Origin: CAYYMD01 sp964472875
Lineage (GTDB): Bacteria; Planctomycetota; Phycisphaerae; SM23-33
Assembly: GCA_964472875.1 (NCBI GenBank)
Contig: CAYYMD010000048.1
Location: 1-23,213, forward strand
Length of the DNA: 23,213 nt
Direction of reading: 5' to 3'
Part shown: positions 14,954 through 23,028 of the stretch, in pieces
Numbering within the stretch: position 1 is the first letter of the stretch
Layout of the letters: every line of letters starts with the position of its first letter
Notes under the pieces: generated by a model
Told to the model about the DNA's origin: nothing
The model's input: the letters and a program-made list of their open reading frames with translations, nothing else
Database searches by the model: none
Translations under genes and position numbers: made by a program

Positions 14954-15943
14954 ATGAACTCGAATCGACGATTTATCAATCAACTTCAGGCGGGCGAGAC
15001 ACTCGACCAGGTGTTTCTCGTGCGAGAAAAAGACCTCCGCACAACACGCTCGGGCGAGCTGTACATCGCCTGCACGCTGACCGATCGCAGCGGCAAAATT
15101 TCCGCACGGATGTGGCGTGCGTCGGAGGCGATTTTCAACTCTATACCTGCAGGCGGCTTTCTGCGTATCAAGGGCCGCACCGAGGAATACCGCGGAAACC
15201 TGCAGCTCGTCATAGACGCATGTCGGCCGTGTCCGGCCGAAAAAGTTGATATTGCCGATTATATGCCCACGACCGAACTGGACATTGAAGCCATGTGGGC
15301 CGAACTGCTGGAGATTCTCCGCGATATCAAGGACTCATCGCTGCGCATGTTGGTGAAGAAGTTCGTAGACGATAAGGACTTCGTGGCGGCGTTTAAGCGC
15401 GCGCCGGCCGCGCTGGAGATGCATAACCCGTTTATCGGCGGACTGCTGGAGCATACGCTGGCGATGGCCAAGGCCGCAAAGGCCCTGCTGCCGCTGTATC
15501 CAAAACTCAACGCGGATCTGATTCTGGCCGGCGTGCTGCTGCACGATGCGGGCAAAATTGAGGAATTGTCGGCCGACACCGCCATCAACTACACTGACCG
15601 GGGTCAGCTAATCGGCCACATTACCATAGGCGTGCTTATGGTCGAGAAAAAAGCCCGGGAAGTGGCCGAGGAAACCTCCGAACCGTTCCCGCGGCGAAAA
15701 CTGGAATTGCTTCAGCACATAATTCTCTCGCACCACGGGATAATGGAGTATGGTTCACCGAAACTTCCGGCCATCCCAGAGGCGTATTTCCTACACTATA
15801 TAGACAACCTTGACGCCAAGATGTACATGACGCTCAACGCCATCGCCTCCGACGCCGACGCCGAATCATCCTTCACCTCGTACATGCGGTCGCTTGAGAC
15901 GCGAATTTACAAGCACAGCGGCGAACTGAGCGAGGATGAATAA
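14954..15943 (+). CDS. YhaM-like 3'-5' exoribonuclease (OB-fold plus HD domain)
   Basis: The 329 residues carry an OB-type nucleic-acid-binding domain (about 15-95, with L-T-D-R-S-G-K-I-S-A-R-M-W) and an HD phosphohydrolase domain. The metal ligands are visible: H167 (E-H-T), H197-D198, H222, H260-H261 and D284. This is the architecture of YhaM, which degrades RNA and DNA 3' to 5' in the cytoplasm. The function is assigned by domain and not by experiment. ATG at 14954 has no clear Shine-Dalgarno site, and the promoter is very close (see 14919-14947). It is divergent from proS and converges with the YlbF-like gene with a single base between stop codons. Confidence 0.87.
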   Translation: MNSNRRFINQLQAGETLDQVFLVREKDLRTTRSGELYIACTLTDRSGKISARMWRASEAIFNSIPAGGFLRIKGRTEEYRGNLQLVIDACRPCPAEKVDIADYMPTTELDIEAMWAELLEILRDIKDSSLRMLVKKFVDDKDFVAAFKRAPAALEMHNPFIGGLLEHTLAMAKAAKALLPLYPKLNADLILAGVLLHDAGKIEELSADTAINYTDRGQLIGHITIGVLMVEKKAREVAEETSEPFPRRKLELLQHIILSHHGIMEYGSPKLPAIPEAYFLHYIDNLDAKMYMTLNAIASDADAESSFTSYMRSLETRIYKHSGELSEDE

Positions 15944-15944
15944 T

Positions 15945-16325
15945 TTATCCGCTTTGCGGAGTGGCCTTCGGCTGTGGCGTTTGACCGCCAACTTCCACCA
16001 TGTGTTTGCTAATGGCTTGGTTGACCTTGCGCATAAGGTCCACATATTCGACCTGGGCGGCGGTTAATTCCTTAAACTCCGCAGCCGCCAGCAACTTGTT
16101 CTGCAGTTCTTCCAGGCGGTGTTTGTCTTCCGGCTCGACGGGCTTCTGCTCCTGTTCGAGCCGGGCTATCTTATCGCTCTGGGTCTGGTAGTCGTTAAGG
16201 AGTTTTTTCAGTTCGGGTTTTTCGTGCAGTGCCTTGCGGGCCTTCTCCATCCGTTGTGCCTGCGGCGAATCGGCTATCGCCTTTCCGAGTTTCTCGGCCA
16301 GTTCCGTTATCTGTTCCGTGTCCAT
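15945..16325 (-). CDS. YlbF/YmcA-family (Com_YlbF) protein
   Basis: This 126-residue all-helical protein contains the family pattern A-E-K-L-G-K-A-I-A-D-S-P-x-x-x-R and a second long helix with E-L-Q-N-K-L-L-A-A-A-E-F. In Bacillus, YlbF and YmcA work with YaaT to modulate RNase Y, and I infer a comparable adaptor role here from sequence only. A proline/glutamine tail follows the domain. The frame opens at 16352, but ATG at 16325 has GGAG six bases upstream. It ends one base from the YhaM-like gene. Confidence 0.72.
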   Translation of the reverse strand: MDTEQITELAEKLGKAIADSPQAQRMEKARKALHEKPELKKLLNDYQTQSDKIARLEQEQKPVEPEDKHRLEELQNKLLAAAEFKELTAAQVEYVDLMRKVNQAISKHMVEVGGQTPQPKATPQSG

Positions 16326-16362
16326 GTCGTTCTCCAGTATTAATTTTAACAACTATCCGACA

Positions 16363-16371
16363 TGATATAAT
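16363..16371 (+). promoter_or_regulatory. extended -10 promoter of the DUF72 gene
   Basis: TGA-TATAAT (TG at 16363, consensus -10 at 16366-16371) is the strongest element in the 93 bases between the divergent YlbF-like and DUF72 genes. No convincing -35 is seen, as is usual for extended -10 promoters. Confidence 0.5.
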
Positions 16372-16418
16372 TCCTATGATGATTTTGCCAGAGGGGGGTT
16401 TCGCGGAAGGAGATAATC

Positions 16419-17144
16419 ATGACAGGCAAGGCGAAGATAGGCACATCCGGATTCACTTACAAGCACTGGCGGGATGTTTTCTACCCGCAGGGCGTGCCAC
16501 AGAAGCGGTGGCTGGAGTATTACAGCGGGCATTTCAATACTGTGGAACTGAACGCAAGTTTCTACCATATGCCGCGGGAAAACGTTTGCGCCTCCTGGCG
16601 GCAGCGCACGCCGAATGGTTTCTGTTTTGTAATGAAACTTAACCGCCTGATAACCCATCGCAAGCGGCTGCTGGACTGCGGCGACCTGATAGATTCATTT
16701 CTGGATGCGGTGGACAACCTCGGCGACAAACTCGGTCCCATACTCGTCCAACTACCGCCGCGGTTCAAAGTGGCCCCCCGGCGTCTGGATGATTTTCTTA
16801 TGCTGTGCCCGGCCGAATACCGCTGGGCACTGGAGTTCCGCAACAGTGACTGGCTGTGCGATGAGGTCTACGACGTGCTTCGCGGTCACAACACCGCGCT
16901 GGTCGTGCACGACCTGATAGATGACCATCCCCGCAAAGTTACCGCCGACTGGGTTTACCTGCGATATCACGGCCCGGGCGAGCGATACGCCAGCCGCTAC
17001 CCGTGGCAGAAGATGAAGGCCGAAGCCGACAAAATCAAAAAAGACCTCAGCGCCGGCCGTGATGTTTACGCATACTTCAACAACGACATGCACGGATACG
17101 CTATCCAAAACGCACAACAACTGAAAAAATACATCTTCGGATAA
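16419..17144 (+). CDS. DUF72 (YecE-like) family protein
   Basis: This 241-residue cytoplasmic protein has the DUF72 signature: I-G-T-S-G-F-x-Y-x-H-W (7-17), F-Y-P-Q-G-V-P (21-27), then F-N-T-V-E-L-N-A-S-F-Y and the C-terminal V-Y-L-R-Y-H-G-P and Y-F-N-N-D-M-H-G-Y-A segments. The fold is TIM-barrel-like. The biological function of the family is not known to me. AAGGAG lies six bases before ATG at 16419, so the start is secure. An extended -10 promoter lies upstream. It converges with the nucleotidyltransferase gene, 32 bases away. Confidence 0.93.
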   Translation: MTGKAKIGTSGFTYKHWRDVFYPQGVPQKRWLEYYSGHFNTVELNASFYHMPRENVCASWRQRTPNGFCFVMKLNRLITHRKRLLDCGDLIDSFLDAVDNLGDKLGPILVQLPPRFKVAPRRLDDFLMLCPAEYRWALEFRNSDWLCDEVYDVLRGHNTALVVHDLIDDHPRKVTADWVYLRYHGPGERYASRYPWQKMKAEADKIKKDLSAGRDVYAYFNNDMHGYAIQNAQQLKKYIFG

Positions 17145-17176
17145 TTAGCGGATAATTCAAATATTCGGACAAAGAC

Positions 17177-17500
17177 TTATGCGATCTTTTTGCCCGTTTC
17201 GAGGATATGCCCGTAGATGTTGCTCGGCCTCGCATCCTTAAGCCGACGGTCGCTGAATAAGTGCAATTCTACCTCCGCCCCCACAGCGAGATCAATCCGT
17301 GCGAGAATGTCGACTTTCTCATCCGGCTTTAATCTGTCGGCATCCGGACTGAATAATGCAATATCTATGTCGCTGTCGCCGCGGGCAGAGCCCTCGGCAT
17401 ATGATCCGAACAGATACGCCGCCGTCAACCGAAAGTGTTTTTCGGCCTCCATGACGGTCTTTTTCAGTATCGCGTCTAATTGCTCTGCTGTTTTAACCAA
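17177..17500 (-). CDS. MNT-type nucleotidyltransferase, antitoxin-type partner of HEPN
   Basis: This 107-residue minimal nucleotidyltransferase has G32-S33-Y-A-E-G-S-A-R-G-D-S-D44-I-D46, the GS...DxD active site of the Pol-beta-like family. The start is TTG at 17500, with GGAG nine bases upstream and inside the end of the HEPN gene, which it overlaps by 25 bases. No in-frame ATG, GTG or TTG lies further upstream before the nearest stop codon. HEPN-MNT pairs are toxin-antitoxin systems in which MNT modifies and silences HEPN. Here the HEPN frame is broken (see 17476-17870), so the antitoxin may be orphaned. Confidence 0.85.
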   Translation of the reverse strand: MVKTAEQLDAILKKTVMEAEKHFRLTAAYLFGSYAEGSARGDSDIDIALFSPDADRLKPDEKVDILARIDLAVGAEVELHLFSDRRLKDARPSNIYGHILETGKKIA

Positions 17501-17870
17501 TTCAGATATCTCCGTGTTGACTCAATAACTTCTCCGGCGATTGTTTTATTAATATCAGAGGCAAGTTTTTCCTGCTGGGAAGGATAACGTGTTTCAATGT
17601 AATAATTGTTTAAACGCATCAACATCAATGTTTGTTCTTCAGAATTATCTACACCGGCAAGGTTAGCCAAACGCGTCAGTTCATGAACCTTTGGGGCATC
17701 TTGGCGGTTTTCCTAACTATTGTGGCTTTTAAACATTTTTCAACGGCCTGCTGGCAGCAAAATACGACGTAAAGATATCGCCCTGCTTCGAACACCGCAT
17801 TTGCAGTTTCAAAATCATAATCTGACCTGTTTGCCCAATCCCGTGCATCTTTTAACACGCCATCGTCCAT
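17476..17870 (-). pseudogene. HEPN-domain gene broken by a frameshift
   Basis: Two overlapping frames together encode one HEPN protein of about 131 residues. The first part runs from ATG 17870 (MDDGVLKDARDWANRSDYDF and onward, with the helix V-F-C-C-Q-Q-A-V-E-K-C-L-K-A) to a premature stop at 17676. The second frame (VHELTRLANLAG, then Y-I-E-T-R-Y-P) continues the expected domain and ends at 17476. The switch sits at a run of four G on the plus strand (17693-17696). Five would restore M-P-P-K-V-H-E-L, the usual HEPN wording. The pattern fits a one-base deletion, or a sequencing error in the homopolymer. AAGGA precedes the ATG by nine bases. Confidence 0.75.
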
Positions 17871-17999
17871 ATGCTATTATCCTTTTTACGATTACTATTT
17901 TAATCGGCAGTTGTTGTGCAAAAAGAAACTTTTAGTCGTCTGCAACTGATGTTAACGTTATTTAACCTGTCCACCTGAATCGGAATTTTGATTTATAAT

Positions 18000-19115
18000 A
18001 TGGATCAAAATAACACACACAAACCGGCTCTTCACCACAAGCACGCGGCGCTGGAAGCGAAGATGGCGGATGTTTCCGGCTGGCAGATGCCGCTTAGTTA
18101 CGGCAGCGTCATCGACGAAGTGATGGCCGTGAGGCAACGCGCCAGTGTATTCGACATTACGCACCTTGGACGAATCCGTATTCGTGGCACCGAGGCCTCG
18201 GAACTCCTGCATAAAGTCTGCACCGCCGATGCTATGCGCCAGGAAGACGACACGGCCGTCTACACGCTGCTGCTGAACGAAAAAGGCGGCATACTGGCCG
18301 ACGGATTTATTATCCGCCTGCCGGCGTTCCATGTTCTGACCGTGGCCGCGTGCAACCGCGACAAAATCCTGGAACACCTTCGGGCCGCCGCCGGCGCCCT
18401 GGATGTCAAAATCGACGACCAGACCGAAAAGACTACGCATCTGTGCGTGTGCGGGCCGAAAGCGTCGGAAATACTTGACTCCGTTTTGCCGATGAGCGTC
18501 TCGGACATGCCCCGCGGCGCCGCCCGTATGGGCTCGCTGATGATAGCCAGGTATATCGCGCTGCGGGCGGGTTTTTGTCGCCAGTGGGCTCTGGAGGTAA
18601 TGGTTCCAAACATGGTCGCGGCCCAGGCATGGGATTACATCACGAAAAACGCCGGAGAGAACTGCATTGCCCCGGCCGGACATGCCGCTCGCGACGTGAT
18701 ACGCATCGAGGATGCCCTGCCCCGCTACGGCCATGAAATCAACGAGACAACCGACCCGGTTACTGCAGGTCTGACCCGCGCGGTAGATATGGAAACAGAC
18801 TTCATCGGCCGTGACGCCATAGCCGGGATTCAAAGCCGCTCGCCGGATTTTAAAACGTGCGGGCTGATAGTCACCAATACGGGGCAAAGCGGCACTATAC
18901 CAAGACAAGGGAATCCCATAACCGCCGAGGGCAGTGAAATAGGCACGGTCACCAGTTCGACGTATTCCCCTGCTCTTGAGTCCGTTATTGCAATGGCGCA
19001 CATTCGGTCGACCTCGCATAAACTGCGACAAAAAGTATCCATTAAGGATGGGGATGATGACCTGCTGGCTGAAATTTGCACTCTTCCGTTTTACAAACCC
19101 GGTTGCGACTCTTGA
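18000..19115 (+). CDS. gcvT: GcvT-family (aminomethyltransferase-like) folate-binding protein
   Basis: This 371-residue protein spans the whole GcvT fold, with H-A-A-L-E-A-K-M (15-22), G-W-Q-M-P, F-D-I-T-H-L-G and a late D-V-I-R-I-E-D-A-L-P-R-Y-G-H-E motif. True GcvT transfers the aminomethyl carbon of glycine to tetrahydrofolate. The segment normally reading G-G-I-x-D-D is G-G-I-L-A-D-G, so one aspartate is changed, though the second is kept. No gcvH or gcvP is in the window, so this could be a relative used elsewhere, for example YgfZ-like iron-sulfur maintenance. The frame is open from TTG 17988. I chose ATG at 18000 because the length then matches the family; no ribosome site is clear. 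Confidence 0.75.
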   Translation: MDQNNTHKPALHHKHAALEAKMADVSGWQMPLSYGSVIDEVMAVRQRASVFDITHLGRIRIRGTEASELLHKVCTADAMRQEDDTAVYTLLLNEKGGILADGFIIRLPAFHVLTVAACNRDKILEHLRAAAGALDVKIDDQTEKTTHLCVCGPKASEILDSVLPMSVSDMPRGAARMGSLMIARYIALRAGFCRQWALEVMVPNMVAAQAWDYITKNAGENCIAPAGHAARDVIRIEDALPRYGHEINETTDPVTAGLTRAVDMETDFIGRDAIAGIQSRSPDFKTCGLIVTNTGQSGTIPRQGNPITAEGSEIGTVTSSTYSPALESVIAMAHIRSTSHKLRQKVSIKDGDDDLLAEICTLPFYKPGCDS

Positions 19116-19207
19116 CTTATAGGCCATAAATGTGGAAGATTTCCGTTTCGAAGCCGCCTCACCTGCAACGACGGACGGCCTAATAACACCCTTTTACTGG
19201 ATTAACT

Positions 19208-20656
19208 ATGCTTGAAAAAGTTCGCGCAGACAGACAGGCCAAACTCGAGAAAATTCGCGAGATCGGTCTCGACCCTTACGGAGGACGGTACGATTCGGCC
19301 GAACCCATCGGCGATATACTTTCCCGATATGAAGACGACAAGGAAGGCCAGTCGGCCGACGCTGCCGGCCGTCTGGTATTGATGCGTAAGATGGGCAAAC
19401 TTATGTTTGCTCACATCCGCGACGAAACCGGCGATATTCAGATAGCACTGCGGAAAAATGCTCTGGACGAAAAGTCCTGGGAACTTGCCGGTCTGCTGGA
19501 CCTTGGCGACCTTGTGGCCGTGGCCGGGCCGCTTCATCGCACAAGGACCGGCGAGATAACCATCTGGGCCGAGCGGCTGACGCTGTTGTGCAAGTCGCTT
19601 GAGCCCATGCCGGAGAAATACCACGGCCTCCAGGATATCGAGACGCGATACCGCAGGCGGTACCTGGACCTTATGGCCAATCCCGAATCTCTAGGGGTCT
19701 TCAAGAAGCGCATTGCAATAATCGAACATTTCCGACAGTCGCTGAAATCCCGCGGCTACGTCGAGGTTGAAACTCCGATGATGCAGCCCATATACGGCGG
19801 TGCGGCCGCCAGACCGTTCATTACGCACCACAACACGCTCGACAGAGACCTTTACATGCGCATCAGTCCGGAGTTGTACCTCAAACGGTTGCTGGTGGGC
19901 GGGATGTCGAAGGTGTTTGAAATTAACCGCAATTTCCGAAACGAGGGCATCGACTCGCGCCACAATCCAGAGTTCACCATGCTTGAGGCCTATGAGGCCT
20001 ATGGTGACTACAATACGATGATGGACCTTACCGAGGAACTCATCTCTACCGCTACCGAAAAAGTTTGCGGCAAAACCGCGGTCGAATACGGCGAACTGAT
20101 GATAGACTTCAAGCGACCTTTCCGCCGGGCGACCTACGAGGAACTAATACAGGAACACGCAGGTGTGTCCATGCGCGATGTCGATGCCGTGCGCGAAAAG
20201 GCCGCCAACTACGGTATCGAGGTAGAGAACAAGGACGACGCCATCGTCCTTAACGACCTTTTCGAGATCACTGTGGAGTCGCACCTTATCTTCCCCACCT
20301 TCGTGGTGGACTACCCGGCCGAGTTGTGCCCGCTGACAAAACGTAAGGCCGACGATCCCACACTGGCGCTGCGGTTTGAACTCTACGCGATGGGCCTGGA
20401 GATAGCCAACGCCTACACAGAACTGAATGACCCGCAACTCCAGGAGGAGAATTTCCGCGACCAGGTTCGCGGGGAATCATGCGAGGAAACCATGCGGGTG
20501 ATGGACGATGATTTTATAAAGGCGTTGAAGCACGGCATGCCGCCGGCCGGCGGGCTGGGCATAGGCATGGATCGCCTTGTTATGCTGCTGACCAATCGGC
20601 AGAACATTCGCGACGTGATACTGTTCCCGATTCTGCGGGACGAAACTATGGAATAG
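19208..20656 (+). CDS. lysS: lysyl-tRNA synthetase, class II
   Basis: This enzyme of 482 residues charges tRNA-Lys. The N-terminal OB domain (about 55-145, G-R-L-V-L-M-R-K-M-G-K) binds the anticodon. The catalytic domain has R-Y-R-R-R-Y-L-D-L, motif 2 F-E-I-N-R-N-F-R-N-E-G and P-E-F-T-M-L-E (about 237-262), and motif 3 G449-L-G-I-G-M-D-R-L. Length and motif order are normal. ATG at 19208 has only a weak GGAT site. It lies 92 bases after the gcvT-like gene and 70 bases before the permease gene; the latter gap is filled with octamer repeats. Confidence 0.97.
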   Translation: MLEKVRADRQAKLEKIREIGLDPYGGRYDSAEPIGDILSRYEDDKEGQSADAAGRLVLMRKMGKLMFAHIRDETGDIQIALRKNALDEKSWELAGLLDLGDLVAVAGPLHRTRTGEITIWAERLTLLCKSLEPMPEKYHGLQDIETRYRRRYLDLMANPESLGVFKKRIAIIEHFRQSLKSRGYVEVETPMMQPIYGGAAARPFITHHNTLDRDLYMRISPELYLKRLLVGGMSKVFEINRNFRNEGIDSRHNPEFTMLEAYEAYGDYNTMMDLTEELISTATEKVCGKTAVEYGELMIDFKRPFRRATYEELIQEHAGVSMRDVDAVREKAANYGIEVENKDDAIVLNDLFEITVESHLIFPTFVVDYPAELCPLTKRKADDPTLALRFELYAMGLEIANAYTELNDPQLQEENFRDQVRGESCEETMRVMDDDFIKALKHGMPPAGGLGIGMDRLVMLLTNRQNIRDVILFPILRDETME

Positions 20657-20726
20657 TTAATCAGTTAATCAGTCCGTCGGTTTACCGATTCACTGATTCA
20701 CCGATTAACCAGTCAACTAATTAAAG
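20657..20726 (+). repeat. phased 8-bp tandem repeat array, left of the permease gene
   Basis: Eight consecutive units of 8 bases, then a partial one, run from directly after the lysS stop to the base before the permease ATG. The consensus is TTMAYCRR: TTAATCAG twice, then TCCGTCGG, TTTACCGA, TTCACTGA, TTCACCGA, TTAACCAG, TCAACTAA and TTAAAG. All are on the same phase. This leaves no room for a Shine-Dalgarno site before the permease start. Confidence 0.7.
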
Positions 20727-22397
20727 ATGTATAAACTTTTCCTGTGTCTGAGATATCTGCGCAGCAGGGTCATAGCATATTTCGCCGTGCTGGCGGTTGC
20801 TCTGTGCGTAGCGATGATGCTCATCGTCATCAGCGTCATGAGCGGCTTTCTGCAGAAGGTCGAGGATGCCGCTAAGGGCCTGTTCGGCGACGTCATTGTC
20901 ACCTCCGGCACGCTCAGTGGCATGGGCCGCTACGATGAATTTATTTCCGATCTTCAGGAAAAAGTACCCCAGGTCGAGGCCGCTGCTCCTTCCATCATGA
21001 CACAGGCAATACTCCGCAAGCCGGATGTGGCTTATCGTCACCTGGTGCAGGTGGTCGGCATCCGCCTGCCAGAGAGCACGCGCGTCTCGGACTTTGAGGA
21101 GGGCCTGTATTTCCAGAAAGGCAAATCCCGCCCGTCCTTCAATCCTCCGGCAGACCTTCTTATCAAAGGAATACGCCGTGAAAAGGACAAGGTCCGCGGT
21201 ATGCTTAAGGAAAGCGAGCCGAGCACGCAGGAAGCCGGCGAGATAACTATCCAGGACAGGGCGAGGAATTCGCTGATATTCCTCAACGAGGCGCTGCTTC
21301 GTCTTCGACAGGCCGACCCGCACTGGCAAAAGATAGCCGAACTACACAGGCAACTCGAAGCCGCAGAGAAAGCCGCGCGGGGTCGAGACAGCGATAAGGT
21401 GGAAAAACTTCGCGAGGAACTGGCCGAACTTACAGAGAAGGCGGGCGTTCAGTCGCCAAACTACCGCATCATAATCGGCCAGGGGCTGCCCCAATTGAGT
21501 TATCATACAGATGACGGCCGCACCATCCGATATATCGTGCCGGGGCACGACCTGTACCTTTCGTTCATACCCCTCGGCCGCCGCTCCGGCGCGACCACGC
21601 TAACGCTCGACACGGCCGAGTTCACGGTCGTGGATGACTGTAAGACCGATGTATGGTCCATCGACAAGGAAACGGTCTATATCCCCTTTGAAACGCTTCA
21701 ACTTTACAACAACATGTATCCGCGCTATTCGGCCGACGACCCGCCACAAGTGGTACAACCGGCCCGCTGCACACACATTCACGTTAAGGTCAAACAGGAC
21801 TACGCCGACGTTGAAAAACTGCAGGTCGTGAAAAATGAAATTCAGAACCTGTGTGATGATTTTCTGCGACGGCACCCGGACGCCTCGCGGACATCGCTTT
21901 ATGCCACCACGTGGCGCGAAATGCAGGCCGACCTTATAGGCCCAATAGAACGGCAACGCACATTGTCTGTAATTATGTTCGCGATTATATCGGTGGTGTC
22001 GGTTGTGCTGATATTCGTTATCTTCTACATGGTTGTGGTTCAGAAAACCCGCGATATCGGCGTTCTCAAGGCCGTCGGGGCCTCGAACGCAGGCGTGGCG
22101 GGAATCTTTCTGGCTTACGGCGCGGCCGTTGGGCTGGTCGGCTCGATTATCGGGGCCATCGGCGGGTACTACTTCGTGCGATACATAAACCCCATTCAGG
22201 ACGCCGTCGACAGGTGGTTCGGCTTCCGCGTATGGACGGCAAAGACGTTCCTGTTCGAGAAGATTCCCAACCAGGTAAACCTGACTACGGCCGTGGTCAT
22301 CGTCATCTGCGCCATCGTTGCCGGGCTCATCGGCGCATTCATCCCTGCCATGCGCGCCGCTCGCATGCATCCCGTCGAGGCGCTGAGATACGAGTAG
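20727..22397 (+). CDS. LolC/E-like ABC transporter permease (FtsX family)
   Basis: This 556-residue inner-membrane permease has one N-terminal membrane helix (about 15-38), a large periplasmic MacB-like domain (about 40-405) and three C-terminal helices (412-437, 460-485, 520-541) in the FtsX arrangement. The cytoplasmic K-T-R-D-I-G-V-L-K-A-V-G-A motif (440-452) and the final A-A-R-M-H-P-V-E-A-L-R-Y-E contact the ATPase in family members. A charged coiled-coil insert is seen at about 190-240. Such proteins release lipoproteins or move other envelope substrates. The ATPase gene, usually adjacent, is absent here. No ribosome site is visible before ATG 20727; an 8-bp repeat array abuts it. Confidence 0.88.
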   Translation: MYKLFLCLRYLRSRVIAYFAVLAVALCVAMMLIVISVMSGFLQKVEDAAKGLFGDVIVTSGTLSGMGRYDEFISDLQEKVPQVEAAAPSIMTQAILRKPDVAYRHLVQVVGIRLPESTRVSDFEEGLYFQKGKSRPSFNPPADLLIKGIRREKDKVRGMLKESEPSTQEAGEITIQDRARNSLIFLNEALLRLRQADPHWQKIAELHRQLEAAEKAARGRDSDKVEKLREELAELTEKAGVQSPNYRIIIGQGLPQLSYHTDDGRTIRYIVPGHDLYLSFIPLGRRSGATTLTLDTAEFTVVDDCKTDVWSIDKETVYIPFETLQLYNNMYPRYSADDPPQVVQPARCTHIHVKVKQDYADVEKLQVVKNEIQNLCDDFLRRHPDASRTSLYATTWREMQADLIGPIERQRTLSVIMFAIISVVSVVLIFVIFYMVVVQKTRDIGVLKAVGASNAGVAGIFLAYGAAVGLVGSIIGAIGGYYFVRYINPIQDAVDRWFGFRVWTAKTFLFEKIPNQVNLTTAVVIVICAIVAGLIGAFIPAMRAARMHPVEALRYE

Positions 22398-22404
22398 ATG
22401 TTCG

Positions 22405-22440
22405 TTAATTTGTTAATCAGTTAATCGGTGAATCGGTAAT
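22405..22440 (+). repeat. phased 8-bp tandem repeat array, right of the permease gene
   Basis: TTAATTTG, TTAATCAG, TTAATCGG and TGAATCGG lie in direct order on the same strand and in the same phase as the array at 20657-20726, followed by a decaying TAATGGAT. The permease gene is thus framed by two arrays of the same unit. Confidence 0.6.
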
Positions 22441-22467
22441 GGATGACATCAGCATATGCCTCGCGAA

Positions 22468-22803
22468 TTAATGATCGCTCCTGTCCTTGAGCCGTTTACC
22501 CGCCACCATCCTCATTGATATCTTACCATCGTCGTAATAGCCGACATCAGGGGGAATATTCGGATAGTATTTTTCTGCAGGCGTGGATTTGGCGGCTTTG
22601 AACAATACTTGAATATTATTCTTGTCCATTTTAAGGATGTGTGCCAGGTTACTGCATAGATCGTTGCAAATGATTCCGTATGCTTCCAACCGGTCTTCTA
22701 TGGGCGCCGCTTTCCAGATTTCCGTCGCCTCTTCGATGGTAACGCGATCCGCAATGGGTCGGACGCCAATAATAGATGATATTAAAATGTTCTCCTTGCC
22801 CAA
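22468..22803 (-). CDS. hypothetical protein, start uncertain
   Basis: The 111 residues have a mixed helix and loop composition (EEATEIWKAAPIEDRLEAYG, then KYYPNIPPDVGYYDDGKISM) and no family I recognise. The only conventional start in frame, TTG at 22803, has no ribosome site. The good AAGGAG site (22797-22792) lies after it and faces codons ATT, TTA and ATA rather than ATG, GTG or TTG. The gene may use a rare start, be decaying, or be a chance open frame. It lies downstream of tRNA-Arg(TCG) on the same strand. Confidence 0.35.
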   Translation of the reverse strand: MGKENILISSIIGVRPIADRVTIEEATEIWKAAPIEDRLEAYGIICNDLCSNLAHILKMDKNNIQVLFKAAKSTPAEKYYPNIPPDVGYYDDGKISMRMVAGKRLKDRSDH

Positions 22804-22864
22804 TCTGGGAACAGCTGAGAGCGGAAAAAATACTTTTTCTCCCGCTCCGATGCCCTACGGGCAC

Positions 22865-22938
<74 letters not shown>

Positions 22939-22950
22939 TGGGAAAATGAT

Positions 22951-22978
22951 ATTATCCGTTAATGCAAATCGCTTGCAA
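22951..22978 (-). promoter_or_regulatory. promoter of tRNA-Arg(TCG)
   Basis: On the minus strand TTGCAA (22978-22973) and GATAAT (22956-22951) are 16 bases apart. The predicted start near 22944 is just upstream of the tRNA at 22938. Confidence 0.45.
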
Positions 22979-23028
22979 GTGTAATGACTGAGCGGATGAA
23001 ATGAAAATCCCCACGGCAGAGTTAAAAA

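Noticed and set aside
17693..17696. Programmed -1 ribosomal frameshift as the explanation of the HEPN break
   Set aside because: The bases do not form a slippery heptamer in the zero frame, and no stimulatory structure is evident; an indel or sequencing error is simpler.
20657..20726. CRISPR array
   Set aside because: Units are 8 bases long with no spacers and no cas genes in the window.
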